Assembly: GCA_027574665.1 (NCBI GenBank)
Contig: CM050648.1
Span: forward strand, 138,446,175-138,510,174
Length of the DNA: 64,000 nt
From: Rhynochetos jubatus
Taxonomy: Eukaryota > Chordata > Aves > Eurypygiformes > Rhynochetidae
Reading direction: 5' to 3'
This document shows positions 52,201 through 63,689 of the stretch, piece by piece. Each line of letters starts with the position of its first letter. Positions within the stretch are counted from its first letter, which is position 1. Made by a program: the position numbers and the translations under genes. The notes under the pieces are model-generated. The model did not search any database. It saw only the letters and a program-made list of their open reading frames with translations, and was not told where the DNA came from.

Positions 52201-55140
52201 CATAACATAAAATTCATTTGCTGTTGCAAATCCGATCATGAATTAATGTTTGTCTTGGATTGTATAAACATGCCTTCAGAGTGCTGCCTACGGCAGGATG
52301 GGGAGTCATTTCCCTGGACGTGTCATTGTTATGGTGAAACTGCCTTAATTAGAAAGCACGTGGGCAAGTTCGTCTCTTAAATGCTAGCTGAATTTGGACC
52401 AAAGGGCAGACAGATCAGTGCATTTCTAACATTGGCGGGGTTGTGCTTGTGTACGTAACGGTTGAGTTTCCCCACTAAGGCAGAGAAACTCTTGCTGTGG
52501 GCTCCAACTTTTGATCTGGGGGTTTCAATTCAGGGTACAGACCTCACAGCACAAAAAAACCCCCCAGCATTTGAAACCTAACTGCTACCCTGAGCCAGTC
52601 TGGAGGTCTCTGCTAAAATGGGCCCTGTTGAAATATTCACAATTTAATAATAACTGGCTTTCAGTTAACACCTCCCGAGAGGCTGAATGGATGCATTTTA
52701 CAGCTGTGGCTCACAAACAAGTTTCCATGTGAAATCTCAACCAGAAAGGCATGGAGACATTTTCTTTTAAAAAGAGCATTTAAAGTCTTCAGACCCTGCT
52801 CAGCCCATGAAAGCCAGGCTGGACCGAAGCTCAGCAGGACCTTAGGGATGCCCTGGTGAGACCAGGATTCCCACCATGGAGCCCCTGTCCAGGGGGAGAC
52901 TGCCTGAGCCTCCAGCCTTTGCTCTCCTAGCTGCCCTTCCCAGAGCGGGCAGCCTTGGGGCTGACATCCTCCTTATTTTAAGCTGCCCTGGCCCTCTCAG
53001 CATTTCAAAGGCCTCTGAGATCTTGCAGTGTTTAAAGCCCCGGTGCCATAAAGGCAGAAAACCCCACGCAGCAGATGCAAGGGGCTGCCCCCACTGGCTG
53101 CCACCCCCACGCTCTCCATCCCACCCACACCGGCCATCCTTCTTCCTCTTTTTTTTCTTTCTTTTTTTTGTCCCTTTCCTTTGCCAGATCATTTCCTTGC
53201 TTTGGTCATTTCCCTGCTCTGAGTCATCCCGTGCCACAACTGCTTTCTCGAGTTGGTGGATGGATGTGCGGTGCGGTACAAGCCTCCCTCCTTCCCAGCC
53301 CATGGGGAGGTGTCACCCTCCCAGGGGCCAGTGCAGATGAATGGGGGGGGTGATAAATGACATGCAAATGCCTTCCCTGGGGGTTGCAGAAAAGTCACTT
53401 CCTTGCACCTTTCCGAAGACTGGTATTTACATGCTCTTAGCCACCGACATCCTGTTGAGCTTTCTTAGAGAGTGCGATTTATAGACACGCTCGTTTGGGG
53501 ATTTAGACTTTATTGACTGAAGGTTACTTGGCAGAGAAGGAGAAAATGAGCTGGCTGGGGAAGTGATGGCTTGCACAACCGGTGGAGAAGGACCCTTCCA
53601 TGCGAGAGAGACAAGAGAATAATTTGGCTTCGGCTCCGAGGTAGGAATTCTTTCCTCTGTCCATTTTCTCTGTCCTTGTGGCATCCTGTGGAGGTGTTTA
53701 AAAGCAAACAAAAGAGCAATAAAAGGGTTTTGGCTCTCATAATGTTTGTATGACAGCTTCCCACTGAGCAGGAACTGGGAGAGTCTTAGAAAGTTGCCAC
53801 CACACTGTCTGTGTTGCTGGGTAACAGTTTCTGCTTCTCATGTGACACCCAAATTGTAATTATAAATGACATCCCAAACTGCTGAATGATGCTGGAGTCG
53901 CTGGTGTGGGTTGGATGGAGGTGCTGCTTCTGCCGGAGCAGGGAGCAGAGGAGCCTCCAGACCCTTCTTACACTCTGTCAGGATTTCTGTGGGATCTGGG
54001 TTCCCTTGTGTATGGGATCAGGATGCCTCGCTGTCTCTGGTTGGTCTGCTATTGACAGGAGGGAGGAGGCCCGAGGGAGGAGGCCCCATGCAGTACCTTC
54101 TGCATGGGGTGGGTGCTGGCTGCCACCCAGCACCCCTCCACCCAAAATCCACCTTGCCTCTGAAAGCCGCCGGGCTCACATCCACCATGGAAAGCTTCTT
54201 AAAGTGGTTGGGCTGACTTGGTACTCAAACACAGAGAAGGCTGGCCCCTTGCTTCTGGTGGGTCATCCCAGTGGCAGTGGCCCTTTCCAAAGCGAAGGTC
54301 TGACAGCCACACCAACCTGATTTAAACCTGGCTTACGGGTTCAGGTGGATTGGTTATCAAGAGTCTCAGGCTGTGTTACTGTTGTAACCAAGTGTGTTTT
54401 AAAACCCATTTAAAGCAAAGCTAGTGCAACCTTTAAATATAAATAAGACTTTAGATGCCACTGAAAATCCTAACATAAGCATCCTTGAGCATCTCGCTTG
54501 AGCTTGATTTGTATGTGGTACCTGTAGCAGCCTGATGATTTATTTACTTGTTTATTTACTGGCGAGGAAGAAGGCACCTGTGATTATTTCTACCAGTGTA
54601 GTTAATCCAGGTGTAACTCTACCACTACCAATACATATTGAATGGACACATTTACAACCTGTGCAAGATATCACTCGGTATCATGGCTTATATTTACCCA
54701 GGAGAAAGAAGTTGTGCTGGCCTGTGGTGGGTGGGACTGTATCAGGACAACACGTTTTTCCTTCCTTTGCCAAAGAATAAGCTATACTGGCATAATACAT
54801 GTGCATTTATAGTACGGTCCTTTCTGTCAACGTGCTGAAGTCCTTTTCTTAGAGTTTGCTGCCAGAAGAAGCCATTGCCAGCCCCGTGCCACCCCAGCCA
54901 GCGTGGAGATGGCACAGCTTCTGCCCGCCAGCCACACTGGGCTGTGTGTCCCTGCTCCCCTGTTTGCTAAGGACAAAACACTCCCCGTAATGATGCGGAG
55001 CCTCTGAGGACATAGCCAACTCAGGCTGCTATGTGAGAGCTCCCATTTGCCTCACACGCTAGGCTGTGCCAAAAAGAGTAAGTGTGCTTGAGACTTAGTG
55101 AACTTCAGTAATGCAGAGCAAGATTGGGCACTCATTCCAA

Positions 55141-55181
55141 GACCTTTTAATCATACATCAGACCTTTTCAATCATACATCA
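55141..55181. repeat. Two-copy 20/21-bp tandem duplication
   Basis: gaccttttaatcatacatca at 55,141-55,160 is followed by the same sequence with one extra C at 55,161-55,181. It is a small local duplication in INF2 intron 1. Confidence 0.9.
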
Positions 55182-57529
55182 CTCATTCTGGTCTCTGACA
55201 CAGCTGCGGATCAAGAACAACTAGGTCTGAAGGCAACTGAGGCTATTGGCTATGGCAGAAAAGGATGGAGCAGCAGCTGGTTTGCGTGCCGAGGCAGGGT
55301 CTGTTGGGCAAACCATACCTTTGGTTGCACACCTCAGTTTCCCATCGGACCCTTACTGTCGGCTCCCCTGGGACACAACAAATGCTGCTGGTTCCTAATA
55401 ATGCAAATGGGTGCACACCAAGGGGGCAGGATGGTTTCTAAAATAGAGGTTTGTGGTCCCCCCCAGCTTCTTTCAGTGTGCGGGAGGATGATTTCATTAG
55501 CCTGTATGTACGCGAGCTGTTCAGACGCTGCACGGGAAAACACAATAGTACAAATGAAAGCAAGAGGAGAGGAGGAACAAACCCATCACGCTTCTTGAAG
55601 TGGTTTTGGAAAGCACAAAGCCAGCACGTTGTTTCTTTTTAGTGACTGAGTAGTCTGACATGTTGCAAAATAGAAAGGCTCGGCACATTCCCAGTGGCAG
55701 AGTGAAAACTAGAACTACTCAGAAGCAAAACCCCTCATTAGCAGTCAGCCAGGCAGAACGGGCTCCAGAGTGCCATGAACAGGCACGAAAGGGAGGAGGG
55801 GCTGAGCAGGAAAAAAAAGAGCTTTTCATAGGGGCCAGTGGTGTGCCCCAGAAGCCTTGGGAGGGGGAGTAGAGGGCTGCAAGGGCAGCAGGTGGGGTCA
55901 GGATGCGCTCAGGCCTCTCCAAAGGCTACCAAGGAATTGCTGTTCCCTCTCACGCGCCCCCATCCTGTAGCATGGGCAGTGGGTCTGCTCCCAAAAAATC
56001 AGAAAGATTTTGACCTGTAATTTTTCTCCCTTTTGCTTTCACTCAATTATACCTGGCTGCCCTGAGAAATCTCTTTTTGCGTATCCTCCCAGGTCCTTGC
56101 TGTGATCCATGTCATCCTGGAGGCATGTAATAATTTAGACTGAAAGCTGTGCAGCTCTGTTCTTCACAGCTTCGTAGGATGGAAGAAGTATTGATGTGCC
56201 CTGATTTATCTCCCACAGATGTCATCTCCCTAGGACCTGACTTGAAGGACAGAGGGGCACAGAAAACTGGATATGGGAAGCACCTGATTCAGAAAGAAAG
56301 GAGGAGGAAATTTTATGAACTGGGTTGGATGGATGCAGGGAACATCACAGCTGTGCCAACCCAATGACCCAAAAAGATAGCACCAGGAACCGCAATGTTG
56401 CTGTGTCCAGGTGCAAGAGGACGAGCCTTTATGATGCCTTTGTGTTTACCAAGAGAATCTCTTCAAATTAAGAGTATTTTTGTATTGATGCTTCTTTAGT
56501 TGTCATTCCCCATCAGGCCTAACCAACCTCTGAGGGTGAGAAGCAGGATGAGGAGAGGGTTGCTTTTACCAGTGAATGTTGTGGGCTGTGGGTGTTCCCC
56601 ACGTCACCAAGCAGATCATGGGTGCTGCTGCCGTGGTCAGACAGAGTCTGGGGATATTGCTTCCACCATCACATCCTCCTCTATGGCCTGGGCAGCAAAA
56701 AGCAAAGCTCTCCATTCCCTTCTGCTTACAGTAGGCAAGATGTGTTCATCTTCTAAATCTAGTGCCTTGTCTCTTCATCAGGATTTTCCTTTCCTCAGCC
56801 ATCACAGTCCGAATGGCCTCTGTGGGACAGACACATGGGTGTGTTCCATTGTAATCTCTTATCTGTCCCACACTGCTGAGATCATTTACCTGCAAATAAG
56901 CTCCTGTGGTCAAAGATAAAAGGCAAAACTACCAGCCCTTTAAGAATGTGTCTGAGTGGTTTTGCAACACTGTGCCTCGTGGAAAATATGGAAAGATGTT
57001 GCGTTCATAATATATCACTCATATCTGTGTTTGTAAACAGATTTATCACACCATCTGCAGAATTGTACTGTGGTCTCCTCCCTGTTTATTTCCTTTCCAT
57101 TTATATAGTACAGCTTCTACTTATTTTATTCCCTTTTTCCAATCAGATACATTAGCCATCTTTTTTTCTTTCCTACAAAAGGAGTGCACTCTCTGTGGGA
57201 AAGAATATTTAATCAATCCAATTTGCTCAGCTTAGTGCATAAAAATGCCAGCCAGTACTTTTTGGAGAGGTACCTGCCTGGGTGTTTTTCTCATCTGTTC
57301 ACATCTGTGCGAAGCAGGTGGGGAGGAAAGAATAATTCAGGGCAAATCCACTGGTAAACAGGATGCTCTGTTGGTATTTCCTGCCTCCTGTTGCACTGGT
57401 TGAACTTAATTTTGAGAAATCAGCTAAATCCAAGGTCAATTATGTTTTTATAATCTCTCTGACTTATTGTAGCTGATACGATACATAATGAAGGGTTTGT
57501 ACGACTGAGCAAAAAGCCATCCCACTTTG

Positions 57530-57625
57530 TTATCTGGTTTGATAAGAAATGTTTAGTCATATGCAAATAAAGAAAGTGGTTTGCCGAGTATAAAAAGTCA
57601 GAGCAAGAGAGCTTGCGGTCAGCAG
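57530..57625 (+). promoter_or_regulatory. Candidate TATA promoter within INF2 intron 1
   Basis: A compact set of core and enhancer-like motifs lies in promoter-like order: TTATCTG (57,530) and TGATAAG (57,540), a divergent GATA pair; ATGCAAAT (57,561), a perfect octamer; TATAAAAAG (57,589-57,597), a strong TATA box; and ggtcagcag about 20-30 bp downstream, an acceptable initiator. A GC-rich stretch then follows to about 58.2 kb, and a good splice donor, aaga|gtgagt, lies at 58,345. It sits 2.7 kb before the INF2 ATG exon, so it could start a tissue-restricted INF2 transcript. The motifs are seen directly. Function is inferred and each alone could be chance. Confidence 0.3.
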
Positions 57626-60319
57626 CTGCAGCCCCTTGGCGGAATGGCACAAGCCGCTGGCACAGCTCCGGGCAGGGCAGAGCAGAGCCTGGCCGTGAAC
57701 CAGGACCGTCATCCTGCAACAGCCACTCCCGCAGGCTTTCTCATCCATCGGGACCACGGGATATTCCGTGCACACACAGCCCACAGTCAGGTTCCCTGCC
57801 TGGTGCACACTTTCACTCTGGGGAGAGGAAAGAGTCTGGGTTGCCAGCAGAGCCAAGAGGAGGGATGAGTCCCACCCAGGGAGCAGGGCTTGGCCACTGC
57901 TGCCAGCCCCTGCATCTCTGCCCATCCCCTGTGCAGAAGTGAAAGATCCAGGACAGTCAGTTCCTCCTCCCAGCCAGGAGGCTGAGGGATCCTGGACTGT
58001 GGGGAAGCCACCAGAGAATGGGGCTGGGCAGGATGAGCTGTGCTGCACCCTGGCCGGGTGGTCCCCAGCCCTGCCCCGCGCTGAAGGTCTGGCCTTGACT
58101 CCATGCGCTGGAAGAGGACCCTGGGCTCGATGCACGGCACGGGGCAGGATTTGACCGCAGCTCCTTAGGAGCTCCTCTCCAGCCCCATGACTGTAAATTC
58201 ACGCAGCGAGGGGCATAGGATGCTGGGGCAGGACACTTTCACTTCTTTCCCTCCGGGGAGGGAGGATTTATCGTCTCAGATTCCTGGGCTTGGGTACAGA
58301 GGAGTGACTGGGTGTGACTAACTCCAACAAGAATTTTACCAAGAGTGAGTAAGGGCTCTGGACTGCAGATAGTGATGACAAATCTTAGAAACTCAAGCCT
58401 GCACTTTGGCAGGAGGGTTTGTTGGTTAGGTTTTGGTTTTTTTATATGGTGCTTTTTATTATTTTTCGGCTGTACAGTGTGTTCTCAGAAGGTGTATTTG
58501 CAGCTTCATGTTTTTCAGTCGTGACCATCATTTTTCAGATAACAGAACAGTGAACAACTGGGCATTTGGCCAGCTCTTTCCCCACTGAAGCTAAGGGAAA
58601 CTCTGCAAGAGGGTTTCTCTAGAGCTCTCTAAAGGGATTTTCTGTGGCCATATTCCATTCATTCCACCACCCCTCTGCCCCTTACTTAACCTTTGATGCT
58701 GTGAGCTGAGTGCCCCCGCCAGTGTCCCACAACCACCTTTTCCCAGGGTAACTATTGAAGCTCTCTAGAATATCCCATCCCATCGCACTTTGCATCTTTT
58801 CAAAAGGCAGGTTTAGACCTATTAATATCGTGCCCACCACAAATTAGTGAACAAGCTTCTGGGCTGTATATTTGCCCCAGGGGTGACTGTGAAAATGAGA
58901 CACTTGGGTAAACCAGCAGCTGTGCGGCTCTGCTGTGGCGAAGCAGCCAGGATCTTCTTCAACACTGAAACACCACAAGTCAGACTTTAAAATAATGAGA
59001 TTCTTTCCAACCATTGTAAATGGTTTGGCCTTTATCTTGGCTTTCTGGGAAATGAAACCTCTCAGAGATTTCTCAGTTTAGATTTTTCAAGCCTTTTCCC
59101 TACACACGGCAGGGCTAGAAACCCTGCCGGGCTAGAAACCCTTCTGCCAAAGCTGGTAAAGAAAGCGAGACTGTCCTATAGGCCCTTCAATCCCCGAAAG
59201 GCTGGGTTTGGGGCACCAGCTAGCCCCCAGGTTATTTTGAGCCCCGTGAAGGCTCACCAGCCCAGGGAAGCAGAGGTCCCAGTGGCATGGCAGAGAGGGG
59301 AGGTAGCATTAGTGACTGTCTTTGGGTCCAGCATGTTTATTCCCTTTTCTGGGACAAAATGTCCTCCCTAGGAGCAATTCAGCTTTAAAGCGATTGCATT
59401 CAGCTTTGAAAAGGACTTGCATTGTATAACTTAGTCACTGAAAAATAATAATCCTGCCTAAATCAGTCTGTAGAATAATAAACCTGGCTAAAAACATAAG
59501 ATTTGTCACCAAGAGTTAATCAGACTTGGCTTTACTATTTCTCTGTGCAGAATCAGCTCCTCACCCTCCTTGCTGCTAACAGCGTGGCTGAGACAGGCCC
59601 TGTGCTCCAGGGAGACGGGTCTTGAAGAGATGCTCCCCATCTCCAAACAGACGCACTGCTGGTTTCATAGCCTCCCGCTGCTGACCCTTTGCTTGCAACC
59701 TGCCGCGCTCCCACATTATCACGCGCAAGCACCACGTTTTACAAACATATTTGCTGTTACAACAGACAGAAAAAGATTAAGTGGGTGCTATAAAACTAAC
59801 CTCTGCATCAGTCAAAAGAAACAAAAGCAAAAAATAACAGCATAATTGGATGCTTTTATGAGCAGGATGTGCTCAAAATTACTTCTCCATCCCATTATGA
59901 ATGCTTAGAAACTGCAAAGCCTCTCCAGCACAGTGAGATTTTAAAGTGGTTTAATGGGCATAAAGAGTTCAAAGCTGATAATGCTACTTCCAACCTTGTC
60001 CTTTAACTGCATAAAAATAGGTAGTGACTATTGACTGCTGTAAATTGGCTATTTTAAAAGCTGTATTTGCTGGCTTAGATGTAATAAGAGTCCCTCTACA
60101 GAATTTTCAGGGCCTGCATGTAATATATGTCGTTAAGGAGGGGATATACTGAGTTTCTTCAGCAGAGGACTGGTTTCAGTGGGTGCTGTGTATGATGGAG
60201 AGCTGGGGACCTGCTGCAATTGAGCTTTACATCCTGATCACTTGGAGAAAAAACGGCTGCTGAAGAGTTGCTGGTCAGTCCAGACAAACTTTTCATTTTG
60301 TCTTTTCTTTTTCTTTCAG

Positions 60320-60728
60320 GACAAACTGTTCACAATGTCAATCAAAAAGGAAGGTGCTCACAAGAAGTGGGCTGCCCTGAAGGAGAAACTCGGACCCCAG
60401 GAGACTGACCAGTCAGAGGCCAACCTGGAAAATGCGGAGCCAGAGCTCTGCATCCGTCTCCTCCAAATGCCATCAGTAGTGAACTACTCTGGGCTCAAGA
60501 AGCGGCTGGAGAACAGTGATGATGCCTGGATGGTCCAGTTCCTGGAGCTGTGCGGGCTGGACCTCCTCCTGGAGGCCCTGGACAGGCTGTCTGGGCGAGG
60601 AGTGGCCAGGATTTCTGATGCCTTGCTCCAGCTCACCTGCATTAACTGTGTGCGAGCCGTCATGAACTCCCACCAGGGCATTGAATACATTGTGAGCAAC
60701 GAGGGCTACGTCAGAAAACTCTTTCAAG
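60320..60728 (+). CDS. INF2: INF2 exon 2 (first coding exon; 15 nt of leader, codons 1-131)
   Basis: The acceptor ttctttcag ends at 60,319 and the donor caag|gtgaga starts at 60,729. The first 15 bases are untranslated, ATG is at 60,335, and the exon ends on the first base of codon 132 (phase 1). It encodes the N-terminal cap and the first armadillo-like helices of the inhibitory domain. An in-frame ATG exists upstream at 60,242, but reading from it would translate the polypyrimidine tract of the splice acceptor, so it is rejected as the start. Confidence 0.95.
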
Positions 60729-63689
60729 GTGAGAAGACACCTTCCTGCTTCATCCATCACATGTTGCATGGGGACAGATTTTCCTGTTGCTTTTCCTCCT
60801 GCCCTGCACCAGGCTCTTTGCAAATTGTTGGTCATAACTGATTAATGAGATTGTTTTCTTCTTTAAAACAATACTGCTTTGAAATCACATTGCCTTTGCC
60901 ACCCAATGCTATTTGCACACAAACTTCTTCATGGTTTACTGAGAAGCCGAGGATAAACCCTGGCTGTACGCAGGCATGAGAAGTCCTCGGCCCTTCAGTT
61001 GTCAGCAGACATTTGTTATTTAGTCTTTGTGAGCCCCAAGGGCAGAAGGAGGTGAATTGAAAGGGCTTGGACACTCGTAGCCTGTAAATAAGAGGGAAGG
61101 TGGCATGGTTTAGACTCAAGAGAGCCCATTCTCTGTGCTGCTCAGTCTGTTCCTTCTAGAATGTGGTAGGTAATACCCCTCACTTTCCCCTGCCACTCAC
61201 TTGACTTGTTGTTAGGTATGAAACTCTTCAGGGCGTCTCCTCAGACTCATCATACAGCACTTGATGATGGTGGTGCTGGGAGGAAAACTTCTGGGCTGCT
61301 TTACAGAGCTGAGATCACAGCTGTGCCCAGAAACTCTTATTAATAGCTCTTTGAAATGCATTTAGTCTGAAAGCAAGCTTGCCCCCCTCTTCATTTCTGA
61401 AGTCCTCTTCCTTCCTCTCCACACTGTATTTACTTAACCAGTGTGAAATACAGAGCTGGCATTTTTGTGCTGTGAAAAACAGGGGGTACCCTGGGCTTTT
61501 CAGCGGTCAAGCTTCTTTGTGCACTGATAAAGGAAAAAATAAGATGGTCTAATCCACTCCTCCCAACTCCCAGGGCTCACAGAGAAAGAATAGTGGAAAA
61601 AAGGGAATACATGGGGACTGGTTAGAACAATTGGCTTACTTGATATGCATATTGTGTGTTTCTGCACTAAAAATAAGAGTCATTAATTGAGGAAAATGGT
61701 TCATCTGCTGTTCTAGAAAATACCGTTATGTGAAAATGGGAAATAAAATGTGTGATTGCAAGTGCTGAGATTTTGGCTGCTGTTGCAGTGCATCACTGGT
61801 ACATGGAAGAGATGAACATCTACAAGCAGCATCAAAATGCCAATAGGGTACCTGAACTAGCATTTACTGTTCCTGCTAGAAGTTGCTACCAGATATTGCT
61901 GTTGTAATGGAGTATCTATAAACTGAGATATTTTTCTTCCCATCTTCCATGTACTTGCTCCACTCCTTCACTCTTTTTTCTTCCACTGCTCATAAGCCAT
62001 ATAGCAGAAAACACTGAGATTCAGAACATTCATGTCATTACAAATTTTGTTTCTTTGTTTTGTTTTTCCTTCAGCACTTGACACAACTAATGTCATGGTC
62101 AAAAAGCAAGTGTTTGAGCTCCTGGCGGCACTGTGCATTTACTCATCAAATGGCCACGCTTTGGCTTTGGATGCCCTGGACCATTACAAGGCAAGTGTTG
62201 GGCTGCAGCAGGAGCTACAGCTCTGCTCTGATCCACGCAGGTAGATCCATTTATGACAGAAAAGGGCTGGGAGTGAAGGTGATTTGCGTCGTTTTGGTAA
62301 GAGAAGCAGGGGTTTATGAGGTGAAAACTGTAAGAAATTTGGTCTGGTCAGCAGAAGTCCACAGTGCTGCTCTATGACCTGTCTGGACAGATGACTTCCA
62401 ACTACAAGGTCCTTTTTGGCAGGAAAAGCATGCCAGCTGAGCAAAATAGTGTCAGAGCCATGTGTTTCACTGGCCACAAGTGCAGGCAGGTGCATCAGTT
62501 ATCAGAAAGCATAAAGGGATCCAAGAGGAGTTTCACTGACTTTCTCTGCTGACCAGACCCCGCTCCATAATGGAGTAGTGCTGCCTTTACCTGTATCTTC
62601 CTGTCTTGTGCACTGTGGGGGGGTTTAAGATGCTAATTCTATCTGAGAGCCTGCAGCAAAGTAGTAGTTTCTGAACTGTCTGAACAGAAATATCACTTGT
62701 GTTATTAACAGAGTGTGAAGAACCAGCAGTATCGATTCAGCGTCATAATGAACGAGCTCTCCAACACAGATAACGTGCCGTACATGGTGACACTGCTGAG
62801 TGCTATCAATGCCATCATACTGGGGAAAGAAGAGCTAAGAACAAGAACACAAATCAGAAACGAGTTCATAGGTAAGGAAGTTTGTTGCACCTAACCTTCT
62901 CTGGAGAAAATCAGTTGCCAAGCCGTTTTATTTTCAGATGTATCCATAAGGTTACTAAAGAGGGCTGGGGAGCAAAAAAAATAAATTAAAGGCATCCTCC
63001 TTTTGGGGTTTTTGTCTCTATTCTCTTCAACAACCTTTCTGTAACCAGACTTTTTAAATTTTGCTGCTTTCCCATAACTTGGATCTTTCTGGAATCCCAG
63101 CAACACTATCACTTGACCTTCTTCAATACATTCCTCATGTAGCCACTTTTCCATATGTTGCAACTCCTCATTAGAGTAGATAAGGTTTCTTTGCCCTGTG
63201 TCTGCTCAGTTGAGCCACAGAAGCTGCCCTGGGATTCAGAAAGACTTTCCAACTGCTTGAATACGAGGATCCTAGGTACCATTTTTAGGATTCACCTCAC
63301 GTAATGTGCACATCTGAGCTGGTGAGCTTGGGCTCCATTTCGCCCTGTGGAGAGCAAGGTCCATTTGACCGCACCATTTGTCTGACTGATTTTAGAGGTC
63401 TAATTTGGAATGAGGTGACTTATGCCCCAGAAGTGCCTGTGTCCCCCAGTAACTCCAGGGGGATGGTTCACGCAGCTGCAGATGTGTACCGTGCGTCTCT
63501 TCATTTACCCTACTCACTTTGACAGATCCATTTGAAGAAATTTTCACTTTTTCTCTCTGCAAAAAGTATTTATGAGCTTAACATTATATAAAGATCATAA
63601 CAGGTCAGTACCAAGTAGGTCATAATGCCAATATATCTACTTTTTGTTCTCCCAGGACTTCAGCTGTTGGATATTTTAGACAAGCTAAG
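60335..63689 (+). CDS. INF2: INF2, inverted formin 2, N-terminal part (spliced, continues past window)
   Basis: Joined coding exons 60,335-60,728, 62,075-62,190, 62,712-62,871 and 63,656-63,689 give 704 nt, about 234 residues in one open frame. The product is closely similar to the start of vertebrate INF2. Landmarks include [54 protein letters not shown] and NEFIGLQLLD. This is the armadillo-like diaphanous inhibitory domain, which in the full protein of about 1,250 residues binds the C-terminal DAD region and restrains the FH2 domain. INF2 nucleates, elongates and also severs and depolymerises actin filaments; one isoform is on the ER and acts in mitochondrial fission. The start codon has A at -3, matching the vertebrate N-terminus except for one extra residue (MSIKKEG, against MSVKEG as I recall for human). 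Intron phases are 1, 0, 1, 2. FH1, FH2 and C-terminus lie beyond the window. Confidence 0.95.
60729..62074 (+). other. INF2: INF2 intron 2
   Basis: Donor gtgaga at 60,729 and acceptor tttttccttcag ending at 62,074 (1,346 bp, phase 1). No other gene or repeat recognised. Confidence 0.9.
62075..62190 (+). CDS. INF2: INF2 exon 3 (codons 132-170)
   Basis: 116 nt: two bases completing Ala132, then 38 codons including [17 protein letters not shown] and ending DALDHYK. The exon ends at aag, 62,190. The next bases are gcaagt, so the donor is GC rather than GT. Ending here is the only choice that keeps frame with exon 4 and matches the length of mammalian INF2 through this junction. The nearest GT, four bases on at 62,195, would leave phase 1 and shift exon 4 out of frame. 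Confidence 0.93.
62191..62711 (+). other. INF2: INF2 intron 3, GC-AG type
   Basis: 521 bp. The donor aag|gcaagt is an otherwise perfect match to the U1 site, the known signature of functional GC-AG introns. The acceptor is gttattaacag, ending at 62,711, with a rather weak pyrimidine tract. Phase 0. No other feature recognised. Confidence 0.85.
62712..62871 (+). CDS. INF2: INF2 exon 4 (codons 171-224)
   Basis: 160 nt, from the agt codon (Ser171) to the first base of Gly224, with donor atag|gtaagg. It encodes [13 protein letters not shown]...[18 protein letters not shown]...[13 protein letters not shown], the core of the inhibitory domain. Allowing for the one-residue offset from human, the positions mutated in human INF2-linked glomerulosclerosis and Charcot-Marie-Tooth disease are present unchanged: Glu185 (human 184), Ser187 (186), Leu199 (198), Asn203 (202), Arg215 (214) and Arg219 (218). 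The human numbering is from memory. Confidence 0.95.
62872..63655 (+). other. INF2: INF2 intron 4
   Basis: Donor gtaagg at 62,872 and acceptor ttgttctcccag ending at 63,655 (784 bp, phase 1). No other feature recognised. Confidence 0.9.
63656..63689 (+). CDS. INF2: INF2 exon 5 (codons 224-235, partial codon at end)
   Basis: A 34-nt microexon-sized segment. Two bases complete Gly224, then [10 protein letters not shown], then two bases (ag) of the next codon; the donor aag|gtaagg starts at 63,690. It corresponds to GLQLLDVLARLR in mammals. The next residue would be Arg, or Lys/Ser, depending on the unseen base. The acceptor, donor, length and phase all agree with the family. Confidence 0.93.

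Larger units (their letters stand above)
41848..60319 (+). other. INF2: INF2 intron 1 (predicted)
   Basis: About 18.5 kb from the donor gtaagg at 41,848 to the acceptor ttttctttttctttcag ending at 60,319. Apart from the minisatellite, CR1 fragment, small duplications and candidate promoter listed separately, I recognise nothing in it. There is no nested gene, and the open frames are short and featureless. A T-run of 14 lies at 46,031-46,044 and an A-run of 15 at 47,596-47,610. Polypyrimidine sequence sits at about 53,140-53,185. Confidence 0.5.

Noticed and set aside
55098..55598. A 166-codon plus-strand frame in INF2 intron 1
   Set aside because: No recognisable domain, includes the small tandem duplication at 55,141, lacks splice or promoter support and overlaps frames on the other strand.
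60242..60334. An upstream in-frame ATG extending INF2 by 31 residues
   Set aside because: The extension translates the polypyrimidine tract and AG of the exon-2 splice acceptor. The family starts at the ATG at 60,335.
60729..60841. Read-through of INF2 exon 2 into intron 2 as coding sequence
   Set aside because: A consensus donor sits at 60,729 and similarity to INF2 stops exactly there, resuming at 62,075.
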